Origin: HNR sp040400085 | GTDB lineage: Bacteria > Actinomycetota > Actinomycetes > Actinomycetales > Microbacteriaceae | DNA length: 64,000 nucleotides | NCBI GenBank assembly: GCA_040400085.1 | Contig: JBBAQX010000003.1 | Location: 85,341 to 149,340, forward strand | Reading direction: 5' to 3' | Shown: positions 17,630 to 25,869 of the stretch, one piece after another | How the letters are laid out: each line of letters opens with the position of its first letter | Position numbering within the stretch: the stretch's first letter is position 1 | Program-made: the position numbers and the translations under genes | The notes under the pieces: generated by a model | Seen by the model: the letters and a program-made list of their open reading frames with translations, nothing else | Told to the model about the DNA's origin: nothing | The model's database searches: none

Positions 17630-18393
17630 TGACTGTACAAATCCACCTGGTGCAGCTGTATCCGCGCCAGATGAACATCTACGGGGATCACGGAAACGTG
17701 CTCACCCTACGTCGCCAATTAGAGTGGCGTGGGTTCGAACCCATTGTCCACGATTACAACCCGGGTGACCGTCTGCCGGAACGCGTTGACATTATCATCG
17801 GGGGCGGCGGTCAAGACAGCGGGCAGAGTGCGGTGCAGACGGATCTGTTGGACCTTCGCTCCCAGCTGAGTGATCTCGCGGAAGCCGAAACCCCGATGCT
17901 TATGATCTGTGGTCTCTATCAAATGTTTGGTCATCGCTTCGACACGGTAGACGGGCAGAGCATCGACGGCATCGGGCTTCTCGATGTCACCACGGTCGGC
18001 CAGACGGAACGATTTATTGGTAATATCGTGACTCAAAGCTCGGATTTCGGCCGCATCATCGGCTACGAGAATCACAGCGGGCGAACTATGTTGGGGCCTG
18101 GGTCCACGCCGCTCGGTACGGTTGTGAGCGGGGCTGGAAACAATGGCGAGGACGGAACCGAGGGAGCTCGAAGCCGTAATGTGCTCGGCAGCTATCTGCA
18201 CGGCTCGCTCCTCCCGAAAAACCCAGCGCTCAGCGCCTTTTTGATCGATACGGCTCTTCGAAACCGTGGCATCGATCCCTCGGAGAGTTCACGCGCAGAC
18301 GGGTCGGCCGTGCCCTCGCCGTCCAGCGCATTTGAAACAGCATCCACCCTGGCGCAGCGCGCCCGAACCGATGCGGGAAACCGGCCTCGCTAA
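17629..18393 (+). CDS. gatD: Lipid II isoglutaminyl synthase glutaminase subunit GatD
   Basis: CobB/CobQ-like class I glutamine amidotransferase that supplies ammonia to MurT. It has 254 residues. The nucleophile cysteine is C94 in MICGLYQMFG, and the catalytic histidine is H191 in GSYLHGSLLPKNP. The last 40 residues are a Ser/Ala/Arg-rich tail not needed for the fold. The start overlaps the murT stop by one base, implying stoichiometric translation. Confidence 0.93.
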   Translation: MTVQIHLVQLYPRQMNIYGDHGNVLTLRRQLEWRGFEPIVHDYNPGDRLPERVDIIIGGGGQDSGQSAVQTDLLDLRSQLSDLAEAETPMLMICGLYQMFGHRFDTVDGQSIDGIGLLDVTTVGQTERFIGNIVTQSSDFGRIIGYENHSGRTMLGPGSTPLGTVVSGAGNNGEDGTEGARSRNVLGSYLHGSLLPKNPALSAFLIDTALRNRGIDPSESSRADGSAVPSPSSAFETASTLAQRARTDAGNRPR

Positions 18394-18489
18394 TCCGTCG
18401 TCTAGCGATTGCGTTCACACAGCTTTCATTGCTCGCCTGTCGGCGTCTCACGGTAAGATTAAGACCTGCCCAGAAACCTCGGAGATGGT

Positions 18490-21400
18490 GTGTCGAAGAC
18501 TGATTCTTTTGTTCATTTGCATGTTCACAGCGAATATTCCATGCTCGATGGTGCTGCCCGCGTCAAACCACTGATCGAAGAGGCGGTTCGACAGGGGATG
18601 CCCGCAATCGCCGTCACCGACCACGGTAATACGTTCGGTGCCTTCGACTTCTGGAACACGGCCACGAACGCCGGCATCAAGCCGATTATCGGTACGGAAG
18701 CATATATCACCCCCGGCACGCACCGCGGGGATCGCACCCGAGTTAAATGGGGTAATGGCAGCGGTGACGACGTGTCCGGCGCCGGCTCCTACACGCATAT
18801 GACCTTACTCTCTGCGTCTCAGATGGGGATGCATAACCTCTTTCGGCTCTCCAGCCGGGCGTCGATCGAGGGCTACTATTTCAAGCCGCGAATGGATAGA
18901 GAGCTGCTGAATCAATATTCTGACGGGCTTATCGCTACGACGGGATGCCCAAGTGGCGAGGTGCAGACCAGGCTTCGTCTCGGCCAATATGCCGAGGCTC
19001 GGGCCGCAGCCGCAGAGTTCCGCGACATTTTTGGCAAGGAAAACTTCTTCTGCGAGATTATGGATCACGGCATCGACATCGAACGCCGGGTTATGTCGGA
19101 CCTGATCAAGCTGGCAAAAGATCTTGGGCTTCCGCTCGTCGCCACCAACGACCTGCACTACACGCACGCGGCCGATGCCGAATCGCACGCTGCCCTCCTC
19201 TGCGTGCAATCCGGTTCGCGCCTCGATGACCCGAATCGCTTCAAATTTGATGCCAACGAGTTCTATCTCAAGACGCCTGCCGAGATGCGCCAGGTTTTCC
19301 GCGACTATCCCGAGGCCTGTGATAACACGCTGCTCATCGCGGAGCGTTGTGAGACGGCTTTTGATACCAAGGCAAACTATATGCCCCGTTTCCCGTGCCC
19401 TCCCGGTGAGAACGAGGATAGCTGGTTCATCAAAGAGGTCGAAGCTGGCCTCCACGAACGGTACCCGGGCGGCATCCCCGACGCTGTGCGCAAACAGGCC
19501 AACTATGAGGTTGGCGTGATCCTGCAAATGGGGTTCCCCGGTTACTTCCTCGTTGTTGCCGACTTTATCAACTGGTCCAAGAAGAACGGCATCCGGGTAG
19601 GGCCAGGTCGCGGATCGGGAGCCGGCTCGATGGCTGCCTACGCGATGAAGATCACCGACCTCGACCCGCTGCAGCACGGCCTCATCTTCGAGCGATTCCT
19701 CAACCCCGACCGCGTGTCCATGCCCGACTTCGACGTTGACTTCGACGAGCGTCGTCGCGGCGAGGTCATAAAATATGTCACAGACAAGTATGGCGACGAG
19801 CGCGTTGCCCAGATCGTTACCTACGGAACGATTAAGGCCAAGCAGGCGCTGAAGGATTCCTCGCGCGTGCTCGGATTCCCCTACGGCATGGGGGAGAAGC
19901 TGACCAAAGCCATGCCTCCCGCCGTGATGGGTAAAGACATCCCTCTCGAGGGAATCATGGATACGAATCATCCCCGCTATAAAGAGGCATCCGATTTTCG
20001 GGCGATTCTCGAGGTGGATGCCGAGGCGCGGACCGTCTTCGAAACCGCCCGCGGCATCGAGAACCTCAAACGGCAATGGGGTGTGCACGCCGCCGGTGTG
20101 ATCATGTCGAGCGATCCTCTTATCGACATCATCCCCATCATGAAACGCGAACAAGACGGCCAGATCGTCACCCAATTCGACTATCCGGCGTGCGAGTCGC
20201 TCGGGCTGATCAAGATGGACTTCCTGGGGCTTCGGAACCTGACGATTCTGGACGACGCTCTCGACAACATCCGTTCCAATCGAAACGAAGAGCTCGTACT
20301 CGAGGATCTCGACCTGACCGATCAATCGGCATACGACCTGATCGCCCGCGGCGATACCCTCGGCGTATTCCAGCTTGATGGTGGGCCGATGCGCGGGCTC
20401 CTACGATTGATGAAGCCCGACAACTTCGAGGACATCTCCGCTGTGCTTGCCCTGTACCGCCCGGGTCCGATGGGTGCCAACTCGCACACCAACTATGCGC
20501 TGCGCAAAAACGGTATCCAACCGATCGAGCCGATTCACCCCGAACTCGAAGAAGCTCTGAGGGAGGTACTCGGGGGCACATACGGTCTCATCGTGTACCA
20601 GGAGCAGGTAATGTCGATCGCGCAGAAGCTCGCCGGCTTCACGCTCGCGCAGGCAGATCTCTTGCGCCGCGCGATGGGTAAGAAAAAGAAATCCGAGCTG
20701 GATAAGCAATTCGAGGGTTTCTCGAAGGGGATGAACGATAACGGATACTCGGATGCCGCGGTCAAGACCCTGTGGGACATCCTCCTTCCGTTCTCGGACT
20801 ATGCCTTCAACAAAGCGCACTCGGCCGCCTATGGGGTTCTCAGCTACTGGACTGCTTATCTTAAGGCAAATTACCCGGCAGAGTTTATGGCCGCGCTGCT
20901 CACGAGCGTCGGCGATTCCAAGGACAAACTGGGGATGTACCTCAACGAGTGTCGGCGAATGGGTATCCAGGTGCTTGCTCCAGATGTGAACGAGTCTCTC
21001 GTGCACTTCTCTGCCGTGGGCAAAGACATCCGATTCGGCCTTGGTGCCATCCGAAACGTTGGAGCAAACGTTGTGGAATTTATTCGTGAATCGCGCGAAG
21101 AGAAGGGCCGGTTCACGTCTTTCCACGACTTCCTGAACAAGGTTCCGCTCACCGTGCTCAACAAAAGAACTGTTGAATCCCTGATCAAGGCGGGGGCGTT
21201 CGACTCGGTCTCCCCGGTCCGCCGTGCCCTGATCGAGATTCACGAGGATGCGGTGGATGCTGCCTCCAAGGCTAAGCGAGAAGAGGCCCACGGCAACTTC
21301 GGATTTGATTTCGACAGTCTCTTCGACGATCCCACCGAGGCAGAGGAACAGGTACCTGAGCGCCCCGAGTGGGCCAAGAAGGATAAGTTGGCATTCGAGA

Positions 21401-22002
21401 GGGAGATGCTGGGGCTCTACGTCTCCGATCATCCTCTCGCTGGTCTCGAGGTCGCGTTGGCAAAACATGCGAGCACCACCGTGAACGAGATCAATAACCC
21501 GGATGCTAACTTTGACGGCGAGATCGTCACGGTTGCCGGGCTCATCACGAGCGTGCAGCACAGGGTTGCCAAGTCGGGCAATCAATACGGCATGATCACG
21601 GTCGAGGACTTCACCGGTGAGATTCAGGTGCTCTTAATGGGTAAGTCCTATCTCGAGTTTGGGCCGATTCTGCAGAATGACGCCATAGCCTCTGTCCGCG
21701 GAAAGGTTAATGCGAGGGACGACGGCATGTCGATGCATGCCTACGGGGTTTCGCTACCCGAGGTTGAGCAGGCAGAGATTGGCGCTCCTATCTCCATAAC
21801 CGTCCAGGATCGCCGAGCCACAGAGAAGACGATGCGAGAGCTTAAAGAGCTGTTGGGGCGTCACCCCGGTCAGAACGAGGTGCGCCTGCGGTTGCTTACC
21901 CCGACGGCGGTTCGGGTGTTTGAGCTTCCCCATCTCGTGTCGGTAACGTCGAGCTTCTTTGGAGACATCAAGGGCCTTTTGGGCCCTCGATGCCTCCAGT
22001 AG
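18490..22002 (+). CDS. dnaE: DNA polymerase III alpha subunit
   Basis: Replicative DNA polymerase of the C family, cytoplasmic. It has 1170 residues. The N-terminal PHP domain begins HLHVHSEYSMLDG; the polymerase active site includes RGSGAGSMAAY and PDFDVDFDERRRGE at about residues 412-424; the region ending YAFNKAHSAAYG is typical of the palm/fingers. A C-terminal OB-fold starts near VTVAGLITSVQ. The GTG start has GGAGA at 18481. A possible -10 (TAAGAT) lies just upstream. It ends convergent to the nucleotidase gene. Confidence 0.98.
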   Translation: MSKTDSFVHLHVHSEYSMLDGAARVKPLIEEAVRQGMPAIAVTDHGNTFGAFDFWNTATNAGIKPIIGTEAYITPGTHRGDRTRVKWGNGSGDDVSGAGSYTHMTLLSASQMGMHNLFRLSSRASIEGYYFKPRMDRELLNQYSDGLIATTGCPSGEVQTRLRLGQYAEARAAAAEFRDIFGKENFFCEIMDHGIDIERRVMSDLIKLAKDLGLPLVATNDLHYTHAADAESHAALLCVQSGSRLDDPNRFKFDANEFYLKTPAEMRQVFRDYPEACDNTLLIAERCETAFDTKANYMPRFPCPPGENEDSWFIKEVEAGLHERYPGGIPDAVRKQANYEVGVILQMGFPGYFLVVADFINWSKKNGIRVGPGRGSGAGSMAAYAMKITDLDPLQHGLIFERFLNPDRVSMPDFDVDFDERRRGEVIKYVTDKYGDERVAQIVTYGTIKAKQALKDSSRVLGFPYGMGEKLTKAMPPAVMGKDIPLEGIMDTNHPRYKEASDFRAILEVDAEARTVFETARGIENLKRQWGVHAAGVIMSSDPLIDIIPIMKREQDGQIVTQFDYPACESLGLIKMDFLGLRNLTILDDALDNIRSNRNEELVLEDLDLTDQSAYDLIARGDTLGVFQLDGGPMRGLLRLMKPDNFEDISAVLALYRPGPMGANSHTNYALRKNGIQPIEPIHPELEEALREVLGGTYGLIVYQEQVMSIAQKLAGFTLAQADLLRRAMGKKKKSELDKQFEGFSKGMNDNGYSDAAVKTLWDILLPFSDYAFNKAHSAAYGVLSYWTAYLKANYPAEFMAALLTSVGDSKDKLGMYLNECRRMGIQVLAPDVNESLVHFSAVGKDIRFGLGAIRNVGANVVEFIRESREEKGRFTSFHDFLNKVPLTVLNKRTVESLIKAGAFDSVSPVRRALIEIHEDAVDAASKAKREEAHGNFGFDFDSLFDDPTEAEEQVPERPEWAKKDKLAFEREMLGLYVSDHPLAGLEVALAKHASTTVNEINNPDANFDGEIVTVAGLITSVQHRVAKSGNQYGMITVEDFTGEIQVLLMGKSYLEFGPILQNDAIASVRGKVNARDDGMSMHAYGVSLPEVEQAEIGAPISITVQDRRATEKTMRELKELLGRHPGQNEVRLRLLTPTAVRVFELPHLVSVTSSFFGDIKGLLGPRCLQ

Positions 22003-22036
22003 AGGAGTGCCTCCAAGAGGCGTGCCTCACCGAGGC
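21971..22036. terminator. Tandem hairpins between dnaE and the convergent nucleotidase gene
   Basis: AGGGCC (21971-21976) pairs with GGCCCT (21982-21987) inside the last dnaE codons. Two near-identical hairpins follow: GCCTC/GAGGC arms at 22009-22013 with 22017-22021, and 22024-22028 with 22032-22036, each with a three-base loop. A partial third copy (GCCTC at 21992, GAGG at 22002) precedes them. The arms are G/C-rich without a T-tract, so termination in either direction is inferred from position only. Confidence 0.45.
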
Positions 22037-22044
22037 GGGAAAGG

Positions 22045-24126
22045 CTAGGCCTGTTCTTTCCTACGGATGAGAAGTGCCGCGGCCCCGCCGAGAAGCGCGA
22101 TCGCGAGCAGGAGCGCTCCGTGACTGTCGGACGCTCCCGTCGTGGCAAGGGCGGCGGCCGCGGGTGTGGCGGCTGTGGTTGAGCCGCTACCGTCACTTGG
22201 CACTGGTGCAGCGGTCGGAGCGATCGGGTCTACGACGTCCTCTTCTTCGCTGGGAACGGTGCTGCGGAGCGACCAGTTCTTGACGAAGAAGTCTGCCGGG
22301 TCGACAACGCCTTTTTTCTGCGACCAATTGATGAGGAGCTGACGGATCTCGGCCTGTTCGTCGTAAACCACGGGTGCCGTGGAGACGTGGGGGTAATCGC
22401 CTCCGCCGTTCTGGCGGTAGTTATTTGAGACGAAAATGACCTTATCCTCCGCGGCAAGGGGAGTGCCGTCGGCGCGGGTGAGCCCTACGATTCGCTGTCC
22501 GACGGGAGCCGAGATGTTGATCTGGTAGTTGACCCCGGAGAGCACGTCATAGTTGTAATCGGGGATCCCGTTGGGGGCATTGGACGAAACCGCGTTCGTG
22601 CCAGTGGCCGGATCGAAGGGAGCTCCGACCTCTACCTGTTTAAAGTAGCGAGCAGAGAACTCGAGATAGTCCTTTAGCTGCGCACCCGTGAGAGTGACGG
22701 CTTTTAGGGTGTTGTCGAAGACATAGAGCGCGCTCAGGTCACGAATGGTGAGCTCACCTTGAGGGAACACGGCGGTCCGTGAGAACGGTGACGCTTGCGA
22801 CACGATCGGGAGTGACGCGTATCCGCTTCCCTGCAGAGCCGTATGCACGGTGTCTGTCTGCACAAAATTGATGAAGTCAAGAATAGGGGTGTCCTCGTAG
22901 TAGGACGTTGCCGCGGAAAGCGGTTGAGTGGAGGTCGCAATTGGTGTGTTCACATAGTTCACGGCGGTGTCGTGTTGCTCGCTGAGGGCGGCAACAAGAG
23001 CGGGATTTTCCGCCGTGATATCTTTGCCGTAGTGCGGGGTCACGACGGGTGCCTTCTGGCCCCAATCCACTGCCCACTCTGTTCCTGCGGATGCGCTCGA
23101 GGGTGTGCTGGCGCTCGTCGGTATCAGATTGAGGGTAACCTCGTTCACGGAACGTGCCCAATAGTTGGGCTGTGTAACGAGCACTTTCTTGCCCGACACC
23201 TCGTTCGTGTAGATCGTTGACGGGCGGTCTCGGTGCGTGTGCCCGGCGACGATCACGTCAATGTCGGGCACGAGTGAAGCGATGTTATTTACGGTGTTCT
23301 CGTAAAGCGCGGTTTCGTCGTAGTCGGCGTTCGGTTGGGTGCCTTCTCCTGTATGGGCCAGCACGATGACGACATCGGCCTGTTCTTTGACGATCGGTAC
23401 CCACTTTTTCGCGGCTGCTACCATATCTTCAAATTCGAGTTTTCCTTCGACATTCTGCTTATCCCACAAACGGATGCCGGGGGTCACCAGGCCGATAACG
23501 CCTACCGTGATATCGTTGCCGTCTATTGTCCGGTTGATCAGGGTATAGGGCTCGTGATATGACTCGCCCGTTGACTCATCGATCACGTTTGCCCCCAACA
23601 GGGGAGCATCGAGCTGGCTTTCATATGCTCCGAGCAATTCGAGACCGTAGTTGTATTCGTGGTTGCCCACGACCAGAGCATCGTAACCGATGGTGTTATA
23701 GGCCTTAGCCATGGGGTGGACGGTATCTCCCGCGATGACGCCGGCGCGACCCGGGCCCATGCCGTAGTAGTAGGTGAGCGGAGTGCCCTGGATGGAGTCG
23801 CCGTTATCGACCACGATGACGGAGTCGTTCCCCTTCGCCGCTCTCACCTCGTCGATAGCCGTTGCGGATCGGCTTAGGCCGAGGATATCGGCGGGCCTTG
23901 TATATTCTGAGTTTGCGAAGTAGTCCCAGTTGAACACGTGGCCGTGGACATCTGTTGTTGCCATGAGGCTGAGTTCAACGCTGGGCGTTGACGCCTCCGC
24001 GGGGCCTGTTGAATCGGGGGAGGCTGGCAGCACGGCAGCCGCGGAGAGGGCTGCAGTCGATAGGCAGGTGGCGGTGAGGGCGAGGGTCGCCACGAGGGCT
24101 CCCCCTCTGATAAAGCGCCGAAGCAT
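22045..24126 (-). CDS. Cell-wall-anchored 5'-nucleotidase / 2',3'-cyclic phosphodiesterase family protein
   Basis: Secreted metallophosphatase of 693 residues, probably releasing phosphate and nucleosides from external nucleotides. An N-terminal signal peptide (about 1-35) is followed by a calcineurin-like domain with TTDVHGHVFNWDY, DNGDSIQGTP, GNHEYNYG and VAGHTHRD, then a 5'-nucleotidase C-terminal domain ending near SNNYRQNGGGDYPH. The C-terminus has LATTG, a hydrophobic segment and RRKEQA, the layout of an LAxTG sortase signal. AGGA precedes the ATG. Three 11-bp-phased repeats lie directly upstream. The exact substrate cannot be told from sequence. Confidence 0.9.
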   Translation of the reverse strand: MLRRFIRGGALVATLALTATCLSTAALSAAAVLPASPDSTGPAEASTPSVELSLMATTDVHGHVFNWDYFANSEYTRPADILGLSRSATAIDEVRAAKGNDSVIVVDNGDSIQGTPLTYYYGMGPGRAGVIAGDTVHPMAKAYNTIGYDALVVGNHEYNYGLELLGAYESQLDAPLLGANVIDESTGESYHEPYTLINRTIDGNDITVGVIGLVTPGIRLWDKQNVEGKLEFEDMVAAAKKWVPIVKEQADVVIVLAHTGEGTQPNADYDETALYENTVNNIASLVPDIDVIVAGHTHRDRPSTIYTNEVSGKKVLVTQPNYWARSVNEVTLNLIPTSASTPSSASAGTEWAVDWGQKAPVVTPHYGKDITAENPALVAALSEQHDTAVNYVNTPIATSTQPLSAATSYYEDTPILDFINFVQTDTVHTALQGSGYASLPIVSQASPFSRTAVFPQGELTIRDLSALYVFDNTLKAVTLTGAQLKDYLEFSARYFKQVEVGAPFDPATGTNAVSSNAPNGIPDYNYDVLSGVNYQINISAPVGQRIVGLTRADGTPLAAEDKVIFVSNNYRQNGGGDYPHVSTAPVVYDEQAEIRQLLINWSQKKGVVDPADFFVKNWSLRSTVPSEEEDVVDPIAPTAAPVPSDGSGSTTAATPAAAALATTGASDSHGALLLAIALLGGAAALLIRRKEQA

Positions 24127-24140
24127 TGAAATATCATTCC

Positions 24141-24168
24141 TAACTGGAGATTAACTGAATGTTTACAG
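24141..24168 (-). promoter_or_regulatory. Three direct repeats with 11-bp period before the nucleotidase gene
   Basis: Plus-strand TAACTG at 24141-24146 and 24152-24157, and TTACAG at 24163-24168, are spaced exactly 11 bases. On the coding strand this reads CTGTAA, CAGTTA, CAGTTA. Direct repeats one helical turn apart are typical sites for OmpR/PhoB-family regulators. The array lies 15 bases upstream of the start codon. Phosphate control is an inference from the downstream gene. Confidence 0.4.
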
Positions 24169-24220
24169 GACTTTATCAGCTTAGCCAATCTCTCCAGCAA
24201 GGGTAAGTTCAAACACCACG

Positions 24221-25027
24221 TCAGAGGTGGATGTCGTGACCGTGCAGCAGGCGGGTGAGGGTGCGCTCGGCGTCCTCAATTGACGGATGCTCCGCTCGCG
24301 CCCGAACATCGGCCCACTGGCCCCCTCCCGCATCGAGGCGAAGGTCTGCCACAATCATTGCCGGGCGGGGGGAAAACGCGATGACCCTATCGGAGAGACG
24401 CACCGCTTCGCGCACATCGTGCGTGATGAGGAGAACGGTTACGCCGAATTGTCGGCAAATATTCTTCAGCCACTGCTGCATATCGGTTCGGGTGAGAGAA
24501 TCCAGGGCGGCAAACGGCTCGTCGAGTAGGAGAATCTTCTTCTCCCGCAGAATTGTGCGCAGCAGCGAAACGCGCTGACGCATACCGCCGGAGAGGTGTT
24601 CGGGGCGCTCGTGGGCGAAGTCGCTGAGGCCGAAAAGCGGGAGGAGCTCGTGGGCCTTAGCGCGAGCATCCCTTCTCGACACGCCATCGATGACCATTCC
24701 GATGATGGCGTTATCGATAACGTCACGCCAGGGAAAGAGGACGTCGTCCTGGGGCATGTAGGAGCAGAGGGCTGCGGCATCGAGGGGGGATTCAACGGGT
24801 GTGCCGCCGATGAGAACGGTGCCGGAATCGGCTGGCTCAAGTCCCATGATGATGTTGAAAAGGGTGCTTTTGCCGCAGCCGCTCGGGCCGATGAGGGAGA
24901 CGAAGTCGCCGGGGTCGATGGTGAGTGACAGTCCCGCCACCGCCGGGGTCGCGACCTTCTTGACGGGAAAAGACTTGGTGATGCCGGAGAGCGTTACCGC
25001 GGCGGGTGCCGTGTTATTGTTCGTCAC
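24221..25027 (-). CDS. ABC transporter ATP-binding protein (ThiZ-like, pyrimidine precursor uptake)
   Basis: ATPase of a NitT/TauT-type importer, 268 residues from the GTG at 25027. Walker A GPSGCGKST starts at residue 47, the signature LSGGMRQR at 145 and Walker B ILLLDEP at 165; the switch histidine is in LLITHDVRE. The frame stays open upstream through the permease gene, but that part has no ATPase homology. The start overlaps the permease stop as GTGA. Role in uptake of thiamine pyrimidine precursor is inferred from the binding protein, TenA and the TPP riboswitch in the same operon. Confidence 0.88.
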   Translation of the reverse strand: MTNNNTAPAAVTLSGITKSFPVKKVATPAVAGLSLTIDPGDFVSLIGPSGCGKSTLFNIIMGLEPADSGTVLIGGTPVESPLDAAALCSYMPQDDVLFPWRDVIDNAIIGMVIDGVSRRDARAKAHELLPLFGLSDFAHERPEHLSGGMRQRVSLLRTILREKKILLLDEPFAALDSLTRTDMQQWLKNICRQFGVTVLLITHDVREAVRLSDRVIAFSPRPAMIVADLRLDAGGGQWADVRARAEHPSIEDAERTLTRLLHGHDIHL

Positions 25028-25869
25028 GAGCTGCCTTTCGCCCGCGGTGTTATAGCCCGAGGCTTGATACTCTGCGGTGTAATACCCCGAGGAGCGATAC
25101 TCCACGGTGCGATACTCCACGGTGCGATAATCCGTTGCGCGAGATAGGTGAGAGCGAAAAGGGCGATGCTGATCAGAGCGGCCACGACGACAGCGGCAAG
25201 CACCAAGTCCGTGCGGAACGAGTTCTTTTGAAGGCTCATGTAGATGCCGAGCCCTGCCTTCGCCCCGACATATTCGGCGAATATGGCGCCGACGACGGCA
25301 TAGGTGACGCCGATTCGTAGCGCGGTGAAGAAACGCGGGAGAGATTGGGGTAGTCGGAGCCGAGAGAACAGCTGCCAACGGGACGCCCCCATGCTGCGCA
25401 GGAGTGCCATTGCGCTGGGGCTTGTCGAGCGGAATCCCTCGATCAGCCCCAGCGTGATCGGGAAAAAGGTAACCAGAACAATGACAACGACCTTTGGCAG
25501 GGGACCGAAGCCGAACCAGATGATCATAAGCGGTGCAATTGCGATGATGGGGAGGGTTTGAGAGGCAACGAGAAGTGGAGTGAGAGCTCGCCCGACCCAG
25601 GGAACAAAATCGACCAGAATCGCTAACGCCCAACTTGCCGCGAGAGATACGGCAAAGCCGAGGAGAGTGACCTGAAGCGTGGCGGCAGCGTGAACGCTCA
25701 GGTCGCCCCAGTGGGCGAGGCCTTGTTCTATGATTCTTGAGGGCGCCGGGAGTATTTGAGGTCGGACACCGCTCAGGTAAACCCCTATCTCCCAGGCTGC
25801 AATCAGTGCAATGCTGAGCAGAATAGCTGGCCACGAGGCGCGAAGAAACGAGATGACTCTCTCCCTCAT
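25024..25869 (-). CDS. ABC transporter permease (ThiX-like) with repeat tail
   Basis: Membrane component of the same importer, 281 residues with about six hydrophobic segments. The coupling loop EAA-type motif is visible as RSMGASRWQLFSRLRLP near residues 157-173. After the last membrane segment the tail is six pentapeptides of the form I-x-P-x-x (IAPWS, IAPWS, IAPRG, ITPQS, IKPRA, ITPRA), encoded by a 15-bp tandem repeat, ending RAKGSS. The tail should be cytoplasmic. The ATG at 25869 overlaps the end of the binding-protein gene (ATGA). Confidence 0.9.
   Translation of the reverse strand: MRERVISFLRASWPAILLSIALIAAWEIGVYLSGVRPQILPAPSRIIEQGLAHWGDLSVHAAATLQVTLLGFAVSLAASWALAILVDFVPWVGRALTPLLVASQTLPIIAIAPLMIIWFGFGPLPKVVVIVLVTFFPITLGLIEGFRSTSPSAMALLRSMGASRWQLFSRLRLPQSLPRFFTALRIGVTYAVVGAIFAEYVGAKAGLGIYMSLQKNSFRTDLVLAAVVVAALISIALFALTYLAQRIIAPWSIAPWSIAPRGITPQSIKPRAITPRAKGSS
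25044..25133 (-). repeat. Six-copy 15-bp tandem repeat in the permease 3' end
   Basis: Six 15-base units start at 25044, 25059, 25074, 25089, 25104 and 25119. The units at 25104 and 25119 differ by one base; the others are more diverged but keep the core gata(c/a)(t/c)cc. The period is a multiple of three, so the frame is preserved and each unit encodes one pentapeptide. Confidence 0.85.

Noticed and set aside
18805..20325. Open minus-strand frame of about 500 codons opposite dnaE
   Set aside because: It is antisense to highly conserved dnaE sequence, shows no domain and has no ribosome site; it is a by-product of GC-rich codon use.
25044..25133. Possible CRISPR-like array
   Set aside because: Units are contiguous 15-mers without spacers and lie inside a coding frame.
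24221..25834. One long minus-strand frame of about 537 codons that could look like an ATPase fused to an N-terminal domain
   Set aside because: The part above 25027 runs through the permease gene in another frame and encodes low-complexity residues; the true start is the GTG at 25027, overlapping the permease stop by four bases.
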